Under the pieces are notes generated by a model, which saw nothing but the letters and a program-made list of their open reading frames with translations, made no database searches and was not told where the DNA came from. Shown here one piece after another: positions 1 through 3,950 of a DNA stretch of 5,280 nt. Every line of letters starts with the position of its first letter. The stretch's first letter is position 1. The DNA is taken from the NCBI GenBank assembly GCA_030609785.1, contig JAUWTC010000230.1, forward strand, positions 1 through 5,280, given 5' to 3'. The stretch comes from Holophagae bacterium (GTDB lineage Bacteria; Acidobacteriota; Thermoanaerobaculia; Thermoanaerobaculales; Sulfomarinibacteraceae). Made by a program: the position numbers and the translations under genes.

Positions 1-265
1 CGATCAACGAGCGGACGGCGTCCCGCTGAGTGCATACATCGTAGCCGCCAACCGATGCACGACCCTCCGTCGGGACCAGCAGTGTGCAGAGGATCCGCAT
101 CAAGGTGCTCTTGCCGGCGCCGTTGGGTCCCAGGAGGCCAAATAGGCCGGTTCCAATCCTGAGATCGACGCCATCGAGCGCGACCGTCCCGCCCTTGTAG
201 ACATGGCGAACGCCTTCGACAACACAAAAGGACTCCGCAGCAATCGTCTCAGACCCTTGTGCCAT
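1..265 (-). CDS. ABC transporter ATP-binding protein, N-terminal part (runs off left edge)
   Basis: This is the nucleotide-binding subunit of an ABC transporter, which hydrolyses ATP at the inner face of the cytoplasmic membrane to drive a partner permease. Only the first 88 residues are present. The Walker A P-loop GPNGAGKST is at residues 46-54, preceded by the usual A-loop region (HVYKGGTVALDGVDL, residues 21-35) and followed by the typical helix TLMRILCTLLVPTEG. The Q-loop, LSGGQ signature and Walker B lie outside the window. The spacing resembles ABC-2 type exporters and efflux ATPases of about 300 residues, but the substrate cannot be told. The ATG at 265 is chosen because AAAGGGG precedes it at 7 nt. 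It is transcribed away from the repeat-rich region, so its promoter should lie within about 266-400. The ABC ATPase call is firm; the subfamily is inferred. Confidence 0.93.
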   Translation of the reverse strand, partial: MAQGSETIAAESFCVVEGVRHVYKGGTVALDGVDLRIGTGLFGLLGPNGAGKSTLMRILCTLLVPTEGRASVGGYDVCTQRDAVRSLI

Positions 266-271
266 TATTCT

Positions 272-279
272 TCCCCTTT
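272..279 (-). promoter_or_regulatory. Ribosome binding site of the ABC ATPase gene
   Basis: Read on the minus strand, a purine-rich AAAGGGGA lies 7 nt before the ATG at 265. It supports that start. No well-spaced -35/-10 pair was found upstream; a lone TACAAT (plus-strand 300-305) lacks a recognisable -35 partner. Confidence 0.6.
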
Positions 280-330
280 GTCCCTCTCGAACGGCCCCTA
301 TTGTACGGCGAAATGAGCTTCGAGCGCATG

Positions 331-360
331 AAGATCCGTCTAATAGAGATACGGATTTTT
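331..360 (+). terminator. Weak terminator-like stem-loop with T-run
   Basis: Arms 331-339 (AAGATCCGT) and 351-359 (ACGGATTTT) can form nine pairs, one of them G-U, around an 11-nt loop, and five T residues sit at 356-360. The orientation would stop plus-strand transcripts, but no plus-strand gene lies upstream in this window. The stem is AT-rich at its base. It may instead be a structure in the leader of the leftward ABC gene, or chance. Confidence 0.25.
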
Positions 361-387
361 CGAGGCATGGTTCAGGTTGACGGCATT

Positions 388-413
388 GTAGGGGCGGGTC
401 CCCGTGCCCGCCC
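388..413. repeat. Short palindromic intergenic repeat (GTAGGGGCG-headed)
   Basis: The element begins GTAGGGGCGGG and carries inverted arms GGGCGGG (392-398) and CCCGCCC (407-413) around an 8-nt spacer. It shares its head with the hairpin at 1388-1415 (GTAAGGGCG, one base different), so the window holds two relatives of one repeat type. From memory, closely similar sequences are common between genes in many environmental bacterial genomes; I could not confirm this here. Confidence 0.6.
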
Positions 414-458
414 GTGCTCAGACCCAAGGCCCCCGCAGCAGCCACGGGAGAAAGAAAA

Positions 459-482
459 CGCAGAGGCGCAGAGACCCAGAGG
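459..482. repeat. Three tandem copies of an 8-bp unit (CGCAGAGR)
   Basis: CGCAGAGG, CGCAGAGA and CCCAGAGG follow one another without gaps at 459-466, 467-474 and 475-482. It is a short imperfect tandem run in noncoding DNA, next to the 54-bp repeat. Function unknown. Confidence 0.65.
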
Positions 483-486
483 GAAA

Positions 487-611
487 CCCCGACGGGACGT
501 GCCAGGACTGCCGCGACGTCGAAAACCACGAGCGCGCCCTCTCCGACGGGACGTGCCAGGACGACCGAGACGTCAAAAACCAAGAGCGCCCCCTCTCCGA
601 CGGGGCGTGCC
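487..611. repeat. 54-bp tandem repeat, about 2.3 copies
   Basis: Units begin at 491, 545 and 599, exactly 54 bp apart. Each starts GACGGG(A/G)CGTGCC preceded by CYCC. The first two units are nearly identical over their whole length, with only scattered substitutions; the third departs after about 611. A period divisible by three produces a repetitive Arg/Pro-rich peptide in one frame, but alternative frames are equally open, so this is more likely noncoding. The 17-bp head recurs inverted at 1334-1350, on the far side of the small gene. Confidence 0.8.
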
Positions 612-612
612 G

Positions 613-676
613 GGTGCGGCTTTCTTCATCGGGCAGAACTCCCGACTATTCCGCCGTCGCGATGAAAGCCGACACC
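613..676. repeat. Imperfect inverted repeat / stem-loop
   Basis: Arms 613-631 and 660-676 are complementary apart from small bulges: CGGCTTT-CTT-CATCG on the left against CGATGAAAGCCG on the right, extended by GGTG/CACC. A smaller CGGG/CCCG hairpin (630-633 with 641-644) competes for the loop. It directly follows the 54-bp repeat. No known RNA family was recognised. Confidence 0.45.
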
Positions 677-710
677 GGGCAACCCACGGCGACACCCTCA
701 GTGGACGAGT

Positions 711-736
711 CTCGGCCAACGCCGTAGGCCGCCGAG
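711..736. repeat. Small GC-rich stem-loop
   Basis: CTCGGC at 711-716 pairs perfectly with GCCGAG at 731-736 around a 14-nt loop. It sits just before the stronger hairpin at 739-796 and adds to the density of inverted repeats here. On its own, a 6-bp stem in GC-rich DNA is weak evidence. Confidence 0.3.
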
Positions 737-738
737 GT

Positions 739-796
739 CATTCCCCGGAGGGGCGGCACTCCCCCAGATTCAAAAATGTTGCCCCTCCGGGAAATG
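739..796. repeat. Strong long-stem hairpin element
   Basis: CATTCCCCGGAGGGGC (739-754) faces GCCCCTCCGGGAAATG (781-796): 15 of 16 pairs match, with one C-A mismatch. As RNA, the stem extends inward by four more pairs, two of them G-U, leaving an 18-nt loop. No T-run follows on either strand, so it is not a typical intrinsic terminator. The motif CCGGAGG...CACTCC recurs in degenerate form at 812-824. It is best called a palindromic repeat unit or a structured RNA of unknown role. Confidence 0.6.
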
Positions 797-822
797 CGCC
801 GAGCTGGAGGGCCGGAGGCACT

Positions 823-839
823 CCAGAAGGCCGGGGATG
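823..839 (+). repeat. Left inner arm of inverted repeat around the small gene
   Basis: CCAGAAGGCCGGGGATG is an exact 17-bp inverted match to 1319-1335. The pair brackets the small gene. An exact match of this length is very unlikely by chance in 5 kb. No terminal duplication, transposase or integrase gene accompanies it here. Confidence 0.8.
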
Positions 840-1041
840 AAGATCAGGCGCAGGGCCAATGGGCAGCTTCAGCGTCAGCCGCAGGGACGGCGGCAGCGCC
901 AGCATCATCACGCACCTATCCACATGGTATTATTGAACTTGGAGGCGTGCTACTCCAGGAAGTATCAACCAGACTCAACCGCAACCCGTCAACACGGGCG
1001 TATGGCGTATGAATGATAGTCAGAAGACAAAAGAAAGAAAT

Positions 1042-1314
1042 ATGAAGAAGGAACTCGCCACATATATTCTAAAGCTTAATGATGCAGCCCAGTCAACGAA
1101 GCGGGCCGAGGATAGACCGCTGTATGAAAAATATCTTGCCTCTGCTGCGGTAATCCTTGCTCTAGTTGAGAGTGGAGCCGGGAAAGACATTGTTGAGGAA
1201 CAAATACAGACCCATGAACGATTGTGGGGTAACACATACCTCATTGATGATTCGTGTAAAAGCCCGAGCAATGCTTGGCAAAAGGTAAAGGCACTGCTTT
1301 CCAGGAAAGCGTAA
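1042..1314 (+). CDS. Small uncharacterised helical protein (90 aa)
   Basis: I do not recognise this protein. The predicted product is a soluble, charged, mostly helical protein with no signal peptide, membrane segment or metal-binding Cys cluster. A central helix-like stretch (YEKYLASAAVILALVESG) is followed by a motif-like segment, HERLWGNTYLIDD, and a Trp- and Lys-containing end. Its codons are visibly richer in A and T than those of its neighbours, which hints at transfer or a different history. The start at 1042 is preferred: it gives a protein beginning MKKELATYI and has a weak AGAAAG 4 nt upstream. An alternative in-frame ATG at 1009 adds 11 polar residues but has no Shine-Dalgarno. The gene stands alone, converges on the DUF1573 gene, and is enclosed by inverted repeats. 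An immunity, toxin-antitoxin or accessory role is possible but unsupported. Confidence 0.72.
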   Translation: MKKELATYILKLNDAAQSTKRAEDRPLYEKYLASAAVILALVESGAGKDIVEEQIQTHERLWGNTYLIDDSCKSPSNAWQKVKALLSRKA

Positions 1315-1318
1315 ATCC

Positions 1319-1350
1319 CATCCCCGGCCTTCTGGCACGCCCCGTCGGAG
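1319..1350 (-). repeat. Right compound arm of inverted repeat around the small gene
   Basis: Two exact 17-bp inverted matches abut here, sharing 2 bp. Positions 1319-1335 match 823-839, and 1334-1350 match 595-611, the head of the third 54-bp repeat unit. On the left side the two blocks are 211 bp apart, in the same order. The right arm therefore looks like a compact copy, or the left like one expanded by insertion. Confidence 0.8.
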
Positions 1351-1387
1351 GAGACTTACTTCCGTTTACCGGTGTCACGGCAGGCCT

Positions 1388-1415
1388 GTAAGGGCGAAAA
1401 ATCTTTCGCCCCTAC
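1388..1415. repeat. Palindromic repeat hairpin between convergent genes
   Basis: GTAAGGGCGAAA (1388-1399) and TTTCGCCCCTAC (1404-1415) form a 12-position stem with one mismatch around the 4-nt loop AATC. The stop of the plus-strand small gene (1314) and the stop of the minus-strand DUF1573 gene (1422) flank it, so it could act as a bidirectional terminator or RNA 3'-end stabiliser. There is no clear T-run on either strand. It is related by its head to the repeat at 388-413. Confidence 0.7.
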
Positions 1416-1421
1416 TGACGG

Positions 1422-2612
1422 CTAGTGTTTCCCAACCCCCGGAGTCCCTGTCGGCAGGGGCTGCGGCACGACCGCCTTGGTGGCGCCCATTCGCTGGATG
1501 TCCGACGGCCGCAGTTCCGCGGGGCCCCTCCCCGGCCGGGTCACCGCTCGGCGCTGGGCCACCAGCACCGGAACCCGGATCTCGGGTTGTTTCGGGTCAG
1601 AGGTGCCGATGACCAGTTCGGTCGTCTTCCCCTTCTGTCCCAGATCGGCTGCCTTGACATCGGCCGAAACTTCAACCCGAATGTTGTGCATACGCGCGGA
1701 GGCCTCGGCCACCAACGACGCCTTGACCAGCGCCTCGTCCTCGACGGCGACCGAGGTCACTTCGAATTCGGCGCCCCCGTTGTGGATAACGCGGAAGAGC
1801 GTTCCCCGAGGGCCGGCGCCGGAGTCCTGGAGCCAGAGCCGAACCTGGTCCGGATGCGCGGAGATCAAGGACTTGATCCTGAACGTCACCGGCACCTCGA
1901 CCTCGGTCATCTTGGGGTGATTGGTCGTCAGCCAGACCTTCAGGGAGTGGTTCCCGGGACTGGCACTCTCCTTAGCCTCCGCGACCAGCCAGACATCACC
2001 CGGCTCCGGCGTAAAGCCGGCCGGATTTTCAGCCTTCGGATCTACGGGGACCGCCACGACCTCGATGTCGGGGTTCTCGTAACGGACCGCCGAGATCTCC
2101 AGCTTTTCGCCGTCAGTACGGTGCATCAGAATCCTCCCTGAGGCCGGATCACCGATGATGGCGTTGACGAAAATCTGAGGGCGCGGCTTCATCGAAATCA
2201 TGGTTTCGACCATGAATTTGAACGACAGCCTGAAGCTCTTGGCCTCCGGAGCGTCGGTCGTCACGGAGATCGATTTACTGAGCGCGCCACTTTGGGTGGG
2301 ACGAGTGTGGACCTTGGCAACGAGCTTGCCCGACCGACCGGCCGGGATTACCGAGTCAAACTCGGCAACCGTGCATCCTCAAGAGGGTTTCGCCTTGATG
2401 ATCTTGACTTCCTTGTCGGTATCATTGTGAAAGACGTAGGTCGCCACCGCGTCGGTGCCGGCCGCAACCGGATCGATGTCGATGTGGGCCTTCTCGACCC
2501 AGAAGCCCTTTGCACCCTTTTCGGCTTGCTCGGTCTCGGCGTACACCGCCGACGACACGGCCACCGTGATAACTAGGACGGTCAGAAGGGCCGCCCATTG
2601 AAATCTCTTCAT
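1422..2612 (-). CDS. Exported DUF1573-domain protein, probable selenoprotein (in-frame TGA at 2379-2381 read as Sec)
   Basis: Read through a single TGA, this is one 396-residue protein. Residues 1-25 form a classic Sec signal peptide (MKRF start, hydrophobic core, cleavage after AVYA), so it acts outside the cytoplasm. Residues about 37-125 match DUF1573: an Ig-like fold with FHNDTDKEVKIIKAKPS, then the TGA at residue 78, then GCTVAEF and PAGRSGKL. The family motif is S-C-G-C-T, so the TGA replaces its first Cys, giving Sec78-Gly-Cys80. Two more beta-rich Ig-like modules follow (about 125-235 and 235-340; the latter ends TTELVIGTSDPKQPEIRVPV), then a Pro-rich tail. The frame continues 318 codons past the TGA without another stop, and a stem-loop starts 8 nt after it. 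The start at 2612 is set by AGGAGG 5 nt upstream; the TTG at 2615 is too close. Biochemical function is unknown; a thiol/selenol redox or metal-binding role is inferred. The alternatives are a nonsense mutation or a sequencing error. Confidence 0.82.
2346..2370 (-). promoter_or_regulatory. Candidate bacterial SECIS element
   Basis: On the minus strand, GGTTGCCGAG (2370-2361) pairs with CTCGGTAATC (2355-2346): ten continuous pairs, two of them G-U, around the 5-nt loop TTTGA. The stem starts 8 nt after the TGA (2381-2379) and the loop 18 nt after it, inside the 16-37 nt window known for bacterial SECIS elements, which recruit SelB to the UGA. The known preference for G in the first two loop positions is met only if the closing G-C pair opens. 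The element lies within the coding sequence, as expected for bacteria. Confidence 0.7.
2379..2381 (-). other. In-frame UGA, probable selenocysteine codon
   Basis: The plus strand reads TCA at 2379-2381, giving TGA in frame between AAP-like KPS and GCT codons. It aligns with the first Cys of the DUF1573 S-C-G-C-T motif. TGA is a real stop elsewhere in the window (3947-3949, end of the rhomboid gene), so a general recoding of TGA is unlikely. One base change (TGC or TGT to TGA) would also explain it, which is why the adjacent stem-loop matters. Confidence 0.75.
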
Positions 2613-2617
2613 CAAAA

Positions 2618-2623
2618 CCTCCT
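2618..2623 (-). promoter_or_regulatory. Strong ribosome binding site of the DUF1573 gene
   Basis: A perfect AGGAGG lies 5 nt before the ATG at 2612. It decides between that ATG and the adjacent upstream TTG at 2615, and shows the gene is translated independently of larA. Confidence 0.85.
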
Positions 2624-2653
2624 ATGCCGGCAATTCCAGCCGACCGCCGAGGG

Positions 2654-2659
2654 ATTGTA
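2654..2659 (-). promoter_or_regulatory. Possible -10 element of the DUF1573 gene
   Basis: On the minus strand, TACAAT lies about 40 nt before the start codon, leaving a short leader that contains the AGGAGG site. No good TTGACA-like hexamer stands 16-18 nt upstream; that region is occupied by the AT-rich palindromes. A promoter needing an activator, or another sigma factor, would fit. This is speculative. Confidence 0.3.
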
Positions 2660-2665
2660 GCATTC

Positions 2666-2694
2666 AAATTTCTAGAAATTTCTAGGAGAAATTT
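2666..2694. promoter_or_regulatory. Nested AT-rich palindromes, operator-like
   Basis: AAATTTCTAGAAATTT (2666-2681) is a perfect 16-bp palindrome. The 10-mer AAATTTCTAG is tandemly repeated (2666-2675, 2676-2685), and a second palindrome with arms 2676-2683 and 2687-2694 has a 3-nt spacer. Four AAATTTCT half-sites in alternating orientation thus lie in 29 bp. The block overlaps the larA stop codon and sits 54-82 nt upstream of the DUF1573 start. It is an AT island in GC-rich DNA. It suggests a protein binding site for a dimeric regulator; it lacks the form of an intrinsic terminator. Confidence 0.5.
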
Positions 2695-3950
2695 GTCGGA
2701 TACACCGCCGGACCGGTCATTACACCAACGGTAGCGCCTTGAAATTCCTCCCGCCAGCGATCGACGACCTCGTCGGCCGTGGCGACCCGCACGAAACCCA
2801 GGCCTTCCAACCCCTTCCATCGGGCCTCGGTCAGGAGGCTGACGCGATGCCGCGCGGTCTTCTCGACAAGGCGAAAGGTCGTGTGCCCGTACTGCACCCA
2901 CCGGCCCGCCAACCGTTCAAGAATCGAATCCGGCCGCGGGTCCTCGAGGAAGGGTCTGATGGCGTCGGAACCCGGGCCCCCGGCCATCGACGCGAGAAAA
3001 AGGACTTCGGCGCCCGGCCGGGCAAATCTACATGCCGCGTCCAGCCCCTTGTGTGCCTGGATAAGAGTATCGTCCGCCGGTGCACCGCCCCCCGAAGCGA
3101 CCACCAGATCAAAGGCCCCGTCCGACACTTCGAAAATCTCCCGAACCAGAGTCACGGCTGCGCCGAAGGCCTCCCGCCAGGGTCCCGCCACGGCCTTGGC
3201 AACGCCCCCGTCAATCCCCGGCACCAGGCATACAGCAATATCCGGCCTCCGCAGATCCGCCGCCTCCCCTATCTCCTCGGCGACAGGATTTGCGTCGAGC
3301 CGACCCGGCTCGCACTCCGGACGGCGCATGGAGCCCGTTCCCGAGAAGTCAAAGACCCGCGCGTGGTTGGCCTGAATCTCCTCATAGCCCGCCACACCGG
3401 GGAAGACCATCTTAGGACCCCCTCCAAAACCCGCGAAATAGTGGTGGCGAACGGCCCCGATTGTGACCAGCAGGTCAGCCTCCATGACCTTTCGATGCAG
3501 GCGGATCACCCCGCCCCCCCTGACCGTACCCGCTACCACCAACGCCGAGGCGTCACGTGCATCATGCTGGATAACAGTCACGCTGGGGTCCAACGATCCG
3601 ACGATGAAATCGAGTGCCTCCCGTGGGGCGGGCGGATGGGTGCCGCAGGCCACGACGACCGTCTGCCGAACCGGCGCGATACCCCAGTCAGTCAGCGCCT
3701 GCGACAGGGCCGGAAGGATGTCCGGAATCCGGGCCGACCGCGTCCCGTCAGGTACGACAACGACGACATTTCCGGCAGCTCGGGCGCGAACCTCGAGAGA
3801 ATGCCCCGAAAGTGGTCGTGCAACAGCGTCCAGAACCATTTGGGCAGGGTCAGGCCGGCCACGTGGTCCCTCGGGCTGAAGCGGACGGATCCGGAAGCCC
3901 CTGAGATCGACCGGGACGGCGCCCTGCCCAAAAGGCAAGCGGATGATCAT
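2682..3950 (-). CDS. larA: LarA-family (DUF2088) nickel-pincer-nucleotide-dependent racemase/epimerase
   Basis: LarA enzymes interconvert stereoisomers of lactate or other 2-hydroxyacids by hydride transfer to a nickel-pincer nucleotide bound to a lysine. At 422 residues it has the family length, and every key position known from the Lactobacillus plantarum enzyme is matched: PDGTR with Arg71; GTHPP with His105; RHHYFAGFGGGPK with His170 and the cofactor-linking Lys180; Ni-ligand His196, 16 residues after that lysine; and GGGAPADDTLIQAHKG with Lys301. There is no signal peptide, so it is cytoplasmic. The start at 3950 overlaps the rhomboid stop as ATGA; there is no clear Shine-Dalgarno, so translation is probably coupled. 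Cofactor genes larB, larC and larE are not in the window. The family is firm. The substrate is not, since LarA homologues act on several hydroxyacids, so the symbol denotes the family rather than proven lactate racemase. Confidence 0.9.
   Translation of the reverse strand: MIIRLPFGQGAVPVDLRGFRIRPLQPEGPRGRPDPAQMVLDAVARPLSGHSLEVRARAAGNVVVVVPDGTRSARIPDILPALSQALTDWGIAPVRQTVVVACGTHPPAPREALDFIVGSLDPSVTVIQHDARDASALVVAGTVRGGGVIRLHRKVMEADLLVTIGAVRHHYFAGFGGGPKMVFPGVAGYEEIQANHARVFDFSGTGSMRRPECEPGRLDANPVAEEIGEAADLRRPDIAVCLVPGIDGGVAKAVAGPWREAFGAAVTLVREIFEVSDGAFDLVVASGGGAPADDTLIQAHKGLDAACRFARPGAEVLFLASMAGGPGSDAIRPFLEDPRPDSILERLAGRWVQYGHTTFRLVEKTARHRVSLLTEARWKGLEGLGFVRVATADEVVDRWREEFQGATVGVMTGPAVYPTNFS

Larger units (their letters stand above)
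266..1041. other. Repeat-rich intergenic region without a convincing gene
   Basis: This long stretch separates the leftward ABC gene from the rightward small gene. Open frames cross it in several registers, but all are low-complexity, rich in Arg and Pro, and overlap each other and the hairpins, as expected from GC-rich noncoding DNA. It holds short palindromes, an 8-bp tandem run, a 54-bp tandem repeat and at least three stem-loops, listed separately. No tRNA, rRNA or CRISPR pattern was recognised. The base style resembles the dispersed intergenic boilerplate seen in many genomes assembled from metagenomes; that comparison is from memory and was not tested. Confidence 0.7.

Noticed and set aside
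755..780. TTCAAAA in the hairpin loop considered as a tRNA-Sec (UCA) anticodon loop, since a selenoprotein gene is nearby
   Set aside because: No matching anticodon stem, no T-arm TTCGA motif and no 8-bp acceptor stem with CCA could be found around it.
259..840. Long open frame of about 193 codons on the plus strand
   Set aside because: Arg/Pro-rich low-complexity translation driven by the 54-bp tandem repeat, no ribosome binding site, overlaps the start of the ABC gene and several hairpins; other frames are equally open.
738..923. Minus-strand 61-codon frame
   Set aside because: Coincides with the hairpin at 739-796 and the repeat arm at 823-839; its translation simply reflects repeat sequence. 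No ribosome binding site was seen.
776..1012. Plus-strand 78-codon frame overlapping the small gene by ATGA
   Set aside because: Starts inside the right arm of a hairpin, is Ala/Gln-rich with no domain, and lacks a ribosome binding site; the overlap with the ATG at 1009 is probably chance.
1425..2141. Plus-strand open frame of 238 codons
   Set aside because: Antisense shadow of the DUF1573 gene; no ribosome binding site, and the translation has no recognisable domain.
2379..2381. General recoding of TGA to an amino acid
   Set aside because: TGA ends the rhomboid gene at 3947-3949, exactly where larA begins, and Trp is encoded by TGG in these genes.
2379..2612. Stand-alone 77-residue secreted protein ending at the TGA
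   Set aside because: The DUF1573 domain continues in the same frame directly after the TGA, starting with the conserved GCT, so the short product would be a truncated domain.
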